A DNA stretch of 64,000 bases from positions 19,821 to 83,820 of the forward strand of contig NZ_JAERQF010000025.1 in assembly GCF_016734815.1 (NCBI RefSeq). Reading direction: 5' to 3'. The position numbers were made by a program, and so were the translations under genes. Every line of letters starts with the position of its first letter. The first letter of the stretch is position 1. Source of the stretch: Hymenobacter rubidus. GTDB lineage: Bacteria; Bacteroidota; Bacteroidia; Cytophagales; Hymenobacteraceae. This document shows positions 33,634-41,850 of the stretch, piece by piece. Under the pieces are notes generated by a model that worked only from the letters and a program-made list of their open reading frames with translations, searched no databases and had not been told where the DNA came from.

Positions 33634-34611
33634 TTATTTTTTCTTCAGGCCCAGTTCAATCAGGCGCTCGTTCAGGAACTCACCGGCCGTGATGTCAGCC
33701 TCCTTCTTGGGGTTGTCGGGCGTCACGCAGTGCTCCAGAGCCGCCAGGCTCATTTCGGAGCGCGGGTGCATGAAGAACGGAATGCTGAAGCGCGAGGTGT
33801 TCATTTTTTCGCGGGGCGGGTTCACCACGCGGTGGATAGTGCTTTTGAGCACGCCGTTGGTGAGGCGCTGGAGCATGTCGCCCACGTTCACCACAATCTG
33901 GTCGGGCAAGGCTGTGATGGGAATCCACTTGCCGTCGCGGCGCTTCACCTGCAGGCCGTCGGCGCTGGCGCCCATCAGCAGCGTGATGAGGTTGATGTCG
34001 CCGTGTTCGGCGGCGCGCACGGCATCGGCGGGCACCGCGTCGGGGTTTTCGATGGGGAAATAATGTATCGGCCGCAAAATACTGTTGCCGTGTTTCACTT
34101 TTTCGTCAAAATAATTTTCGGGCAAATGCAAGTACAGGGCAATGGCGCGCAGCACGTCCTGGCCGGCGGCTTCCAGCGTGCGGTAGGCCGTGAAAGTGCT
34201 CTGCTGGAAACCGGGCACTTCTTCGGGCCAGACGTTGGCGGGGTATTCGTTTTTAATCGGGTCTTTTTCGTCTTCTACTTCCTGGCCCACATGGTAGAAT
34301 TCCTTCAAATCACCGGTATTTCGGCCCTTTGCGTGCTCTTTTCCCTTGCTAATGTACCCGCGCTGGCCGGCCAGTTCGGGGTTCTCGTAGCGCTGTTTGG
34401 CGTCGTCGGGCAACTGAAAAAAGGCCTGCACATCAGCGTATAGCTGCTTGGTTTGCTCGTCGTTGAGGCCGTGGTTTTTGAGGGCCACGAAGCCAATATT
34501 TTGGTAGGCCTCGCCGAGCTGTTGCACGAAACGGGCCTTGCGCTCGGGGTCGCCGGAACGGAAATCGGCGAGGTCGAGCGAGGGAATGTGGTCAAGAAGT
34601 TGGTCTTGCAT
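33634..34611 (-). CDS. 2-oxoglutarate/Fe(II)-dependent oxygenase (isopenicillin-N-synthase-like)
   Basis: The start at 34611 gives 325 residues. The N-terminal DIOX_N-type domain is seen in IPSLDLADFRSGDPERKARF and IGFVALKNHGL. The iron ligands are His203 and Asp205 in EHGDINLITLL and His260 in STIHRVVNPP; the 2-oxoglutarate-binding pair is Arg274 and Ser276 in RFSIPFF. All catalytic residues are intact. The family hydroxylates or oxidises small molecules in the cytoplasm; the substrate is not evident and no biosynthetic cluster surrounds it. Confidence 0.9.
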   Translation of the reverse strand: MQDQLLDHIPSLDLADFRSGDPERKARFVQQLGEAYQNIGFVALKNHGLNDEQTKQLYADVQAFFQLPDDAKQRYENPELAGQRGYISKGKEHAKGRNTGDLKEFYHVGQEVEDEKDPIKNEYPANVWPEEVPGFQQSTFTAYRTLEAAGQDVLRAIALYLHLPENYFDEKVKHGNSILRPIHYFPIENPDAVPADAVRAAEHGDINLITLLMGASADGLQVKRRDGKWIPITALPDQIVVNVGDMLQRLTNGVLKSTIHRVVNPPREKMNTSRFSIPFFMHPRSEMSLAALEHCVTPDNPKKEADITAGEFLNERLIELGLKKK

Positions 34612-34765
34612 AAAATTTTTGGGTTTACTTTGAGGCCGGGTATGGCCCGAGGTGGGCAACGCCGCAAGTTAAGCAAAACCCCGCACCGGGCCTTCGCCGT
34701 AAGCGGGCAAGCTCCATAAACCTATGAAATACGCACTACCCTCCCCTTATTTACGCTTCTCTTAC

Positions 34766-35614
34766 ATGAAACGCCCCATTTGGCTGCTGTGCAGCACGAC
34801 CCTTACGCTGGCGCTGCTGGCAAGCTGCGAAACCAGCAAGCCCGCCACCGACGTCAGCGCCAACGCTGGCGGCCAAACGGCCACCGCCGGCCGCACCACC
34901 ACCAACGGCGAAAGCATGGAGTCGAACGGCATTCGGCTGACGCCCTTCAGCGACTCGCCGAAGTTTCCGGAGGCCCAGCTCCAGCTGCGCACGCCGGTTT
35001 CGGCCTCTACGGTGCCCAGCGGCGAGGTGGCCTTCGACTACCAGGTGAGTAATTTTATCCTCACCAAAATGAGCGGCGGTCCGCACATGGGCGAAATGGC
35101 CAATTCGATGAAGGGCCAGCACATCCACAACATTGTGGATAATGAGCCCTACACGGCCCATTACGAGACGAAATTTACCAAAGCTATTCCCGATGGCCAG
35201 CACGTGGTGCTGTCCTTCCTGTCACGCTCGTACCACGAGAGCCTGAAGCACCGCGGCGCCTACGACCTGCGCATCATCAACGTGGGCAATGTCAAGCCGG
35301 CCACCACGCCCATCATCAACGTGGGTGCGCCGAACCTGTTCTACAGCCGTCCGAAAGACACGTACTCTGGCGCCGATGCCAAGCGCATCATGCTGGACTT
35401 TTACCTGGTGAACACCACCCTGGAGCCCGGTGGAAACCGCGTGCGCGCCACCATCAACGGCACCGAGTTCATGCTCGACCGCTGGTTGCCCTACCAGATG
35501 GAAGGCTTGCCCGCCGGCGAAAACACGGTGAAACTGGAGCTGGTAGACAGCAGCGGCAACCTGATTCCCGGCCCGTACAATTCGGTGACGCGCAAGTTCA
35601 CGGTTGCGCCCTAA
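34766..35614 (+). CDS. Lipoprotein with tandem Ig-like domains, unknown role
   Basis: The start at 34766 gives 282 residues with MKRPIWLLCSTTLTLALLASC as lipoprotein signal. A Thr/Ala/Gly-rich linker follows the cysteine. Two beta domains then read SGEVAFDYQVSNFILTKM with HIHNIVDNEPYTAH, and KRIMLDFYLVNTTLEPGGN with GLPAGENTVKLELVDSSGN. Conserved His residues (GPHMGE, GQHIHNIVDN) might bind metal, but this is speculation. It is probably anchored at the periplasmic face or the cell surface. A strong terminator follows. Confidence 0.72.
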   Translation: MKRPIWLLCSTTLTLALLASCETSKPATDVSANAGGQTATAGRTTTNGESMESNGIRLTPFSDSPKFPEAQLQLRTPVSASTVPSGEVAFDYQVSNFILTKMSGGPHMGEMANSMKGQHIHNIVDNEPYTAHYETKFTKAIPDGQHVVLSFLSRSYHESLKHRGAYDLRIINVGNVKPATTPIINVGAPNLFYSRPKDTYSGADAKRIMLDFYLVNTTLEPGGNRVRATINGTEFMLDRWLPYQMEGLPAGENTVKLELVDSSGNLIPGPYNSVTRKFTVAP

Positions 35615-35676
35615 CGGCTTTTTTAGGCTGCCTGGGCTTATTAGCTAGGTTATTTCTTTGTTAAGCATTTGCAGAA

Positions 35677-35706
35677 GGTCCCTTGGCTCGCCAAGGGACT
35701 TTTTTG
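35677..35706 (+). terminator. Rho-independent terminator before the mcr locus
   Basis: GTCCCTTGG pairs with CCAAGGGAC around CTCG, then six T residues. Because it lies inside the longest reading frame of the next gene, it supports the later mcrB start. Confidence 0.9.
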
Positions 35707-35732
35707 CTTGTCCTCGTTTGCTGCTTCGGCGC

Positions 35733-35740
35733 TACCTTGC
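35733..35740 (+). promoter_or_regulatory. Predicted -7 box (TACCTTGC) of the mcr locus
   Basis: TACCTTGC ends five bases before the ATG at 35746, giving a leaderless or nearly leaderless mcrB message. The same TAnnTTGC variant precedes the amylase at 6267. Confidence 0.5.
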
Positions 35741-35745
35741 CCGTC

Positions 35746-37035
35746 ATGCCCGCCGCTCCATCATTTTCTGCTGCTTCGCTGCTCACCCGCGAGCAGGTAC
35801 TACGCGCCCTGCGCCAGATAGCCCGCGAAGGCCGCCCGCTGCCGCCCGGCACCGTGTATGAACTGGTGTACCGGGGCCGCCGCTACCCACCCCGCGCCGT
35901 GGCCGAACTGGCCTACCGCCTGGCCACCGGCAACCCCGCCGCCCAGTGGCCCCGCCCGGCCGGCGCGCCTACCAACGCCCTGCTCGAAAGTCTGGACTTC
36001 ACCATTAGCACAAAACGGCCCGTGCTTACATCGGGCTCGGGGCCCGATGGCGACGAAACGGCCCGCCAGCAGGCCGAGGACCTGTATACCGGCTTGGCAA
36101 AAGATGCCGAAGGCAGCATCTTGCCCACCAAAGCCGCCGAACCTATTGCCGCCTACGCGCCACTGCCTTATTCCCGTGCCGAGGCACTGGCAGAGCTTTT
36201 TATCACGGAAGCCGAGTTGGATGCGGCGCTGGCCGGCCTGCAGCGCCGGCGCAACCTGCTGCTGCAAGGGCCACCGGGCACGGGCAAAACGTTTCTGGCG
36301 CGGCGCCTGGCGTGGCTGCTGCTGAGCGCGCAGGACGAGCACCGCGTCGAGCTGGTGCAGTTTCACCCCAGCTACGGCTACGAGGACTTCATGCTGGGCT
36401 TCCGGCCCGATGCCGATGGGCGCTTTCACCTAGAGCCCGGCGTGCTGCCGCTCTTGTGCCAGCGCGCGGCAGCCGACCCTGACCGGCCCTATTTCCTGCT
36501 GATTGACGAGGTAAACCGGGGCAATGTGTCGCGCATTTTTGGCGAGCTGCTGCTGTTGTTGGAGGCCGACAAGCGCGGCCCGACCCATGCCCTGCGCCTG
36601 CCCTACGCCCCACCTGAGGCCCCTAAATTCTTCGTTCCGAATAACCTGTACGTCATCGGCACGCTCAATCTGGCCGACCGCTCCCTCAGCCCGCTGGATT
36701 ATGCCCTGCGTCGTCGGTTTGCCTTTGTGGCGCTGGGGCCGCAGTTTGGGGCGCCGCTGCGGGCATTCCTGGCAGCGAGGAAAGTACCCGATGCACTCAT
36801 CGAGCAGCTTTGCACCCGCATGGCCGCCCTCAACCAAACCATTGCCGACGACCCAGAGCTAGGCCCGGATTTCGAAATCGGCCATAGCTACTTCTGCCAG
36901 CCACCACCGCAGCCCGAGCAAGCCGCTGAATGGCTGCGCCTGATTCTGGAGCAGGAAATAGGCCCGCTGCTGGCCGACTACTGGCGCGAGCAACCGGCCA
37001 CGGCCGCCGCCCAGTTGCGCAAGCTGCTGGCGTAG
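35746..37035 (+). CDS. mcrB: McrB-like restriction AAA+ GTPase/ATPase
   Basis: The 429-residue protein has a small N-terminal domain (TREQVLRALRQIAREGRPLP, then YELVYRGRRYPPRAVAELAY) resembling the head domains found on some modification-dependent restriction proteins. The AAA+ part has Walker A GPPGTGKT (175-182), FHPSYGYEDFMLGFRP, Walker B FLLIDEVNRGN (250-260) and the McrB-type sensor IGTLNLADRSL. McrB hexamers hydrolyse NTPs and drive the McrC nuclease against modified or foreign DNA. What this head domain reads (modified cytosine or something else) is unknown. mcrC lies 334 bp downstream, with a small gene between. Confidence 0.88.
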   Translation: MPAAPSFSAASLLTREQVLRALRQIAREGRPLPPGTVYELVYRGRRYPPRAVAELAYRLATGNPAAQWPRPAGAPTNALLESLDFTISTKRPVLTSGSGPDGDETARQQAEDLYTGLAKDAEGSILPTKAAEPIAAYAPLPYSRAEALAELFITEAELDAALAGLQRRRNLLLQGPPGTGKTFLARRLAWLLLSAQDEHRVELVQFHPSYGYEDFMLGFRPDADGRFHLEPGVLPLLCQRAAADPDRPYFLLIDEVNRGNVSRIFGELLLLLEADKRGPTHALRLPYAPPEAPKFFVPNNLYVIGTLNLADRSLSPLDYALRRRFAFVALGPQFGAPLRAFLAARKVPDALIEQLCTRMAALNQTIADDPELGPDFEIGHSYFCQPPPQPEQAAEWLRLILEQEIGPLLADYWREQPATAAAQLRKLLA

Positions 37036-37049
37036 CAAATCCTTCATTG

Positions 37050-37319
37050 ATGATTAACCTCATGCTCAACTTTCGAACAGGATGCATTCTCTTTCTCAAT
37101 TTAATGGTCGGCGGGTGGCTAGTAAAAGTTAATCTATTTGATGGCAGTAGCGATACAACAGGGTTCTTCACACTACTTACCCTTCTTTTTTTGGGTGTGT
37201 ACGATGTATATGCCTATTTCCTTTATCACCGTTTGCATACGCCTTGCACGGAATCAAAAGCGTTGTTTGTTTCTTTATTAGCCACACCGCTGTTCATTCT
37301 ATGGGGCTTGAGTCTTTAG
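37050..37319 (+). CDS. Small three-helix membrane protein inside the mcr locus
   Basis: This 89-residue frame lies between mcrB and mcrC on the same strand, 14 bases after mcrB. It is mostly three hydrophobic segments: TGCILFLNLMVGGWLVKV, FFTLLTLLFLGVYDVYAYFL and ALFVSLLATPLFILWGLSL, with short polar loops. Its DNA is clearly AT-richer than the genes on either side, suggesting a separate origin. No family is recognised. It could be an accessory or effector of the restriction system, or an unrelated insertion. A shorter start at 37062 is also possible. Confidence 0.6.
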   Translation: MINLMLNFRTGCILFLNLMVGGWLVKVNLFDGSSDTTGFFTLLTLLFLGVYDVYAYFLYHRLHTPCTESKALFVSLLATPLFILWGLSL

Positions 37320-37368
37320 TTTTTCACAAAGAGTCTAACGGTTTGAGCCGCGTTCGTGCTTCTGGCTA

Positions 37369-38409
37369 GTGATACCGCTGCCCACCCTCTATTATTTCCT
37401 GTGCTATGCTTGGAACCGGCTGCCCGAGCCGGCCGTGCTGCAAGCCAGCGCAGCCACGCCGTTTCATCGGCCGCTGGGGTTGCTGGCGCAGGTGCTGCTG
37501 CACGGCACGCGCCGTTTGCTGCGCAACAGGCTGCCGCGCACGTTTGAAGCCCGGGAAGCCGAGCTGGCCAGCCTGCGCGGACGCATCGAGTGGGCGCCTA
37601 CGCTCGGACGGGGCTTGTTGGAGCGCGGCCGGGCCGTTTGCACGTTCGATGAGCTGAGCCCGGTTTCGCCCCTGCACCACCTGTTGGCCCAAACCCTGGC
37701 GGTGCTGGCCCACGCTGCTGATTTACCGCTGGCCTTGCGCCGCGAGCTGAGCCAGATACGGCAGCGGTTTCCGGCAGCGCTGACTGCCGATGCGGGGGCG
37801 GCGCCCACGGCCGCTACGTTTCGGGAGCTGCGGCGGCAGCGGCTGGGCAGCCAGGCCGCCTTTTTGCTGCACGTGTGCGAGCTGGCGTGGCTGTCGGCCC
37901 TGCCTGAGCCGGCGGCCGGCGGCCGCAGCCGCTTCACCGACTTTCGACGCGACGAGGTGCTGATGGCGCGGTTATTCGAGCAGTTTACGCGCAATTTTTT
38001 CCGCCGCGAGCAGCGTCGCTACCGCGTGTACGCCGAAACCATTGCCTGGCAAGCCGAAACCTCGCAGCCCAACGACCTCGCCCTGCTGCCCACCATGCTC
38101 ACGGACACGACGCTCGACGCGCCCGACCGTAAAATTATTCTCGACACCAAATACTACGCAACCGCCCTGCGCCCGCGCTACGACCGGCAGCGCCTCATTG
38201 CACCGCACCTCTACCAACTTTACGCCTACCTGCAAAACCAGCGCCCCGCGCCCGGCCAAGCCCTGGAGGGCATCTTGCTGTACCCCGCCGCTGCGCAGGC
38301 TGTGGACGTGCAGTACACGCTGGGCGGGCACCCCGTGCGGGTGGTTACCCTGAACCTCCTGCAGCCCTGGACGGGCATTGCCGCCGATTTGCTGCGCCTT
38401 GTAGAGTAA
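37369..38409 (+). CDS. mcrC: McrC-like nuclease subunit
   Basis: A GTG start gives 346 residues beginning VIPLPTLYYFLCYAWNRLPE, the characteristic McrC N-terminus. The central DEVLMARLFEQFTRNFFRRE matches the conserved helix before the nuclease core. The PD-(D/E)xK site is seen as LLPTMLTDTTL (Asp246) and KIILDTKYY (Asp259, Lys261), followed by the LYQLYAYLQNQ helix. It is the DNA-cleaving partner of McrB. All catalytic residues are present, so the system may be active. A bidirectional terminator follows. Confidence 0.88.
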   Translation: MIPLPTLYYFLCYAWNRLPEPAVLQASAATPFHRPLGLLAQVLLHGTRRLLRNRLPRTFEAREAELASLRGRIEWAPTLGRGLLERGRAVCTFDELSPVSPLHHLLAQTLAVLAHAADLPLALRRELSQIRQRFPAALTADAGAAPTAATFRELRRQRLGSQAAFLLHVCELAWLSALPEPAAGGRSRFTDFRRDEVLMARLFEQFTRNFFRREQRRYRVYAETIAWQAETSQPNDLALLPTMLTDTTLDAPDRKIILDTKYYATALRPRYDRQRLIAPHLYQLYAYLQNQRPAPGQALEGILLYPAAAQAVDVQYTLGGHPVRVVTLNLLQPWTGIAADLLRLVE

Positions 38410-38465
38410 GTAGCGTTTGCAGCTTTCGTATTCGAAGACGCCGCAACCAACAAGGCCGGGCACAA

Positions 38466-38500
38466 AAAAATGGCCCGGACTTGCGTTCGGGCCATTTTTA
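38466..38500. terminator. Bidirectional terminator
   Basis: AAAAATGGCCCG pairs with CGGGCCATTTTT, with A-run and T-run on either side, between convergent mcrC and a small lipoprotein gene. Confidence 0.88.
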
Positions 38501-38542
38501 AGAATAGGGAAGGCTGGGTGCTGGCACGAAGCCAGCGGCCAA

Positions 38543-38794
38543 CTACTTCTTCTCTTCGGTGGTCGTGGTGGTGGTGGTGCCAGCAGCAGGAGCATCCGTG
38601 GTAGCGGGAGCAGCAGTAGCGTCAGCAGCAGGAGCAGCCGTGGTGGCAGTGCTGTCGGTGGTGGTGGTAGTCGTAGCCTCGGTGCCAGCAGCAGGAGTCT
38701 CAACAGTGGTTTCTTCGGTCTTCTTCGACTCGCAAGAGGTCAGACCAGCGGTCAGGGCCAGGCCCAGGGCAGCAACTTTAAACAGGTTAGTCAT
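38543..38794 (-). CDS. Small Thr/Ala-rich lipoprotein
   Basis: The 83-residue product has signal MTNLFKVAALGLALTAGLTSC and then a low-complexity tail made almost only of Thr, Ala, Pro, Asp and Glu (TTTTTTDSTATTAAPAAD), ending TEEKK. Such tails are probably disordered and may be O-glycosylated, since Bacteroidota glycosylate D-S/T-hydrophobic sites (DSTA and DATA are present). It is divergent from the sigma factor gene across a promoter palindrome. Confidence 0.7.
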   Translation of the reverse strand: MTNLFKVAALGLALTAGLTSCESKKTEETTVETPAAGTEATTTTTTDSTATTAAPAADATAAPATTDAPAAGTTTTTTTEEKK

Positions 38795-38856
38795 TTTGGG
38801 GTAATTTTGAAAATGGGTTAACTTAAAAACGCCCTTTATTCCCCCTTTCTGGAAAG

Positions 38857-38894
38857 GTAACCCGGCCCGGAAAAATATTTTTTTACCGGGTTAC
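38857..38894. promoter_or_regulatory. Inverted repeat in the sigma-factor/lipoprotein divergent promoter
   Basis: GTAACCCGG (38857-38865) and CCGGGTTAC (38886-38894) are exact complements around a 20-bp AT-rich centre. They lie 35-72 bases before the sigma-factor start and 63 bases from the lipoprotein start. The site could be an operator or part of an autoregulated promoter. Confidence 0.45.
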
Positions 38895-38928
38895 TTGCGG
38901 CCCGTATCTGTATTAACCCCCAAAGTGA

Positions 38929-39537
38929 ATGAGCAGGGGCAATCCAACTTCCTCTTCTTTGACTCCTACTGATGAAGCGCTGATTTTCGCCATTCGTGGC
39001 GGCGATGAGCGGGCTCTGGCCCACCTATACCGGCTGCACTGGCCCATGGTATCGCATTTCGTGCTGCAAAACAGCGGTTCGGAAGACGATGCCCAGGACG
39101 TGTACCAGGAAGGCGTGATGGTGTTTTATGAAAAAGTACGCGACGGCTCCCTCGAGCTGAGCTGCCAGATTAAAACCTACCTCTACGCCGTGTGCCGCCG
39201 TTTGTGGCTGAAGCGCCTGACCAGCAAAAGCCGCTTCGGCGTGCGCTTGCTGGACGACGAGGAGCACGGCCCGTACCTGAACACGGGAGCCGAAGAAGAC
39301 CTGCTGACCGCCGAGGAACAGGACCGCCGTTTCGCCACCATGAGCGAGGCCCTGAACCACCTCGGCGAGCCCTGCCGCTCGCTTATAGAAGGCTTCTACC
39401 TGCTCGATAAGTCGATGCAGGACCTGACCACCGAATTTGGCTATACCAACGCCGACAATGCCAAGAATCAAAAATATAAGTGCCTTGTTCGCCTGAAAAA
39501 ACTATTCTTTTCCCATTATAAAGAAGAGCCTATCTGA
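38929..39537 (+). CDS. ECF-type RNA polymerase sigma factor
   Basis: The 202-residue product has region 2 (LIFAIRGGDERALAHLYRLH, EDDAQDVYQEGVMVFYEKVR) and region 4 (FATMSEALNHLGEPCRSLIE, LTTEFGYTNADNAKNQKYKC). ECF sigma factors direct RNA polymerase to a small regulon, often held by an anti-sigma factor. The next gene encodes a membrane protein that could fill that role. A hairpin (CTGCGGGC/GCCCGCAG, 39547-39567) without T-run sits between them. Confidence 0.9.
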   Translation: MSRGNPTSSSLTPTDEALIFAIRGGDERALAHLYRLHWPMVSHFVLQNSGSEDDAQDVYQEGVMVFYEKVRDGSLELSCQIKTYLYAVCRRLWLKRLTSKSRFGVRLLDDEEHGPYLNTGAEEDLLTAEEQDRRFATMSEALNHLGEPCRSLIEGFYLLDKSMQDLTTEFGYTNADNAKNQKYKCLVRLKKLFFSHYKEEPI

Positions 39538-39618
39538 TACCCTTGGCTGCGGGCAACCGGCCCGCAGAAGTTCCCCCATCCGCTTGCCGCTGCTTGCGCC
39601 CACCCTGCAGCCTTACCC

Positions 39619-40785
39619 ATGATGACTGAAGCAGATTACTACGCCTTATTTGAAGCCTACGCCCACGGCGAGCTGGCCGGGCCCGCCCGCGCCAACCTCG
39701 AAGCACGCCTGGCCGCGGACCCGGCCCTGGCCCTGCGCTACGCCGACTTTGCCGAGATGACCAGCACGCTGCGGGCCTATGGCCAGCGCCAGCAAACCCG
39801 GCAGCAGCTCCGCAGCATTCACGCCGCCATGCTGGCTGCCGAAGCGCCGGAACTACTTGCCCAACCCGAAACCAAGCTCACCCACACCGTGAACCCGATG
39901 CTGCGCATTTCGCGCACCGAGCGCAAGCTGCGCGAGTTCTGGAACGGGCACCGCGCCACGGTGGGCGTGGCTGCTTCGGTGGCCGTGATGGCGGTGTTTG
40001 CTACGCTGCTGGGGTTGGATTTGTGGAAGACTTCTCACCTGCCCACCCCCATGGGCTACCAAGCGCTCCGCCGCGAAGTAGAGCGAATCAAGAAGAGCCA
40101 GAAGGATTTGAAACTGACGCTCAACACGCAACTGGGAAAAGAGACCCTTCCGGCCGTGTCGAGCAAATTCAGCGGTACGGGCTTCGCCCTCACCTCGGAA
40201 GGCTATCTGGTAACCAGCTTCCACGTAATCCAGGGGGCGGACTCGCTGTTGGTGGAGGGCCGCAACAACCAGCACTACCACGCCGAGCCGGTGTATTCCG
40301 ACGTGAAGCACGACTTGGCCATCCTGCGCATTACGGACAAGAAATTCAACGGCTTTGGCCGGTTGCCCTACGCCGTGAAATCAGGACAGGCCGATTTGGG
40401 CGAACGGGTGTTCACCCTCGGCTACCCGCGCGAGGACGTGGTGTACGGCGAGGGCTCGCTGAGTGCCCGCTCCGGTTTTGAGGGCGATACCGCGTTTTAT
40501 CAGGTGAGCATTCCGGTGAACCCGGGCAACTCCGGCGGCCCCTTGCTTGATGAGCGCGGCAACCTGATTGGCGTGGTGAGCGGCCGGCAGAACGACGCGC
40601 AGAGCGCCGCCTTCGCCACCAAGTCGTCGTATCTCGTGCGGCTGGTCGATTCGCTGGCGGCGGCCAAGCCGGCCACCACGTACCCGTACCACTTGCCGCG
40701 CTTTGGGCAGCTAGCCGGTAGCGGGCGCCCCCAGCAGCTGAAGAAGCTGCAGGACTATGTGTTTGTGGTAAAGGTATTTGAATAA
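39619..40785 (+). CDS. Membrane-anchored trypsin-like protease with anti-sigma-like N-terminus
   Basis: The 388 residues divide into three parts. Residues 1-110 are cytoplasmic and helical (YYALFEAYAHGELAGPARAN, LEARLAADPALALRYADF), in the style of anti-sigma factors downstream of ECF genes, without a zinc motif. A single membrane span follows (VGVAASVAVMAVFATLLGLD, about 113-132). The periplasmic part is a trypsin-like (HtrA/S1C) domain with His202 (VTSFHVIQ), Asp232 (KHDLAILRI) and Ser305 (NPGNSGGPLL). No PDZ domain is present. Such a protein could bind the sigma factor inside and sense or cleave proteins outside. That coupling is inferred. Confidence 0.85.
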   Translation: MMTEADYYALFEAYAHGELAGPARANLEARLAADPALALRYADFAEMTSTLRAYGQRQQTRQQLRSIHAAMLAAEAPELLAQPETKLTHTVNPMLRISRTERKLREFWNGHRATVGVAASVAVMAVFATLLGLDLWKTSHLPTPMGYQALRREVERIKKSQKDLKLTLNTQLGKETLPAVSSKFSGTGFALTSEGYLVTSFHVIQGADSLLVEGRNNQHYHAEPVYSDVKHDLAILRITDKKFNGFGRLPYAVKSGQADLGERVFTLGYPREDVVYGEGSLSARSGFEGDTAFYQVSIPVNPGNSGGPLLDERGNLIGVVSGRQNDAQSAAFATKSSYLVRLVDSLAAAKPATTYPYHLPRFGQLAGSGRPQQLKKLQDYVFVVKVFE

Positions 40786-40828
40786 GTCAGCCTTTTTGAG
40801 CCAGTGCCCGGCACTGCTCAGCTTACGT

Positions 40829-40866
40829 CAAAAGCCTTATTCCTGCGCAGGAATGAGGCTTTTTTG
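40829..40866 (+). terminator. Rho-independent terminator
   Basis: AAAAGCCTTATTCCT pairs with AGGAATGAGGCTTTT around GCGC, followed by T residues, 44 bases after the protease gene. Confidence 0.88.
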
Positions 40867-41046
40867 CTTGATTTGCACCGGACTTTATATAGTATATTTA
40901 CGATATAAAATTCTTTGCTCACCGGTCGTTTGGCAACCGCGCCACCTGTGTTTCTGATAACCTTGAATGCCCGAATACAGTATCTAGGCCTGGATAAACT
41001 GTGTTTGTCTCCTTCTCCTTTTCTCCCCTACAAACCTCCGCACTCC

Positions 41047-41745
41047 GTGGCTCAAAATCAACAAACTCCGCCTTCCAGTAACGACGTTGCCGGCTCGGCC
41101 ATTTTCAAAAAGTTTCTCGGTACGGCGGAAGGCTACATCAAGCAGCCCACCCGCCTGAAATCGCTGCTGACAGATGCCTACAAAAAGGCCAGCGAGAAAA
41201 ACGACGTGGGCACCCTGGCCCACGAAGCCTGGGAGACGCTCCAGACTATGTTCCGATTGGTTAAGGCCTCCACTTCGGGCGAGTACACGGGCGTTCCCTT
41301 GAGCACGGTATTGGCAGCCATTGCCGTATTCATCTATTTCATCAGCCCGATTGATTTGATTCCGGATTTTATCCCGGTACTGGGCCTGCTCGACGACGTG
41401 GCCCTGGTGGCTTGGTTCTCAACTACGCTCAAGCACGAAATGGACAAGTTCCACGAGTGGGAACTGACCCGGCCTGTAGTGGCCAGCACCACCACTGCGG
41501 TGACGGCGCCGCCAGCGCAGGCTACGCCACCAGCACAAGCCACGCCGCCGGCGCAGGCCACACCACCGGTTTGGTCGAGCAGCCAGTTTGTTACGGACCC
41601 GGCAACCACTACTGGCCCCGTCTCTCCTCAACCAGCCGCCGAATCGGCCAAACACGCCGGAATAGCCAGTGCGGCCGCCAATACCACCGACAGCAGCCGC
41701 GAACCCAGCACCACGGCAGAAGATACGGGCGGAAATATTCGCTGA
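41047..41745 (+). CDS. DUF1232 (YkvA-like) membrane protein with repeat tail
   Basis: A GTG start at 41047 gives 232 residues (VAQNQQTPPSSND); upstream in-frame codons exist but lie beyond the likely promoter near 40905. The DUF1232 core reads VPLSTVLAAIAVFIYFISPI then DLIPDFIPVLGLLDDVALVA, with the PxDLIPDFIPxxG signature. The C-terminal third is low complexity, with three to four tandem copies of PPAQAT. DUF1232 proteins are small membrane proteins of unknown role. The gene is followed by a bidirectional terminator. Confidence 0.82.
   Translation: MAQNQQTPPSSNDVAGSAIFKKFLGTAEGYIKQPTRLKSLLTDAYKKASEKNDVGTLAHEAWETLQTMFRLVKASTSGEYTGVPLSTVLAAIAVFIYFISPIDLIPDFIPVLGLLDDVALVAWFSTTLKHEMDKFHEWELTRPVVASTTTAVTAPPAQATPPAQATPPAQATPPVWSSSQFVTDPATTTGPVSPQPAAESAKHAGIASAAANTTDSSREPSTTAEDTGGNIR
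41509..41573 (+). repeat. Tandem 18-bp repeats coding PPAQAT
   Basis: Three and a half copies of an 18-bp unit encode PPAQAT. Third codon positions differ between copies (GCGCAGGCT, GCACAAGCC, GCGCAGGCC), so the array is not brand new. Confidence 0.8.
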
Positions 41746-41763
41746 ACCGTTCCTGCTTTTCCG

Positions 41764-41801
41764 CAAAAAAGCTCCGTAGCCATGGCTGCGGAGCTTTTTT
41801 C
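41764..41801. terminator. Bidirectional terminator
   Basis: AAAAAAGCTCCG pairs with CGGAGCTTTTTT around a short inner stem. It separates the DUF1232 gene from the convergent acyl-carrier-like gene. Confidence 0.9.
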
Positions 41802-41850
41802 GCTTGATATCTGCCCTGTACGCAACGGGCTTGCACCCGCACCACTGCAG

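Noticed and set aside
35683..35745. Upstream start for mcrB giving a hydrophobic leader
   Set aside because: That stretch contains a terminator stem and the likely -7 box, so it is not expected to be translated.
40129..40785. DegP/HtrA periplasmic chaperone-protease
   Set aside because: The catalytic triad is similar, but there is no PDZ domain and a cytoplasmic plus membrane part is attached, so a simple DegP call would mislead.
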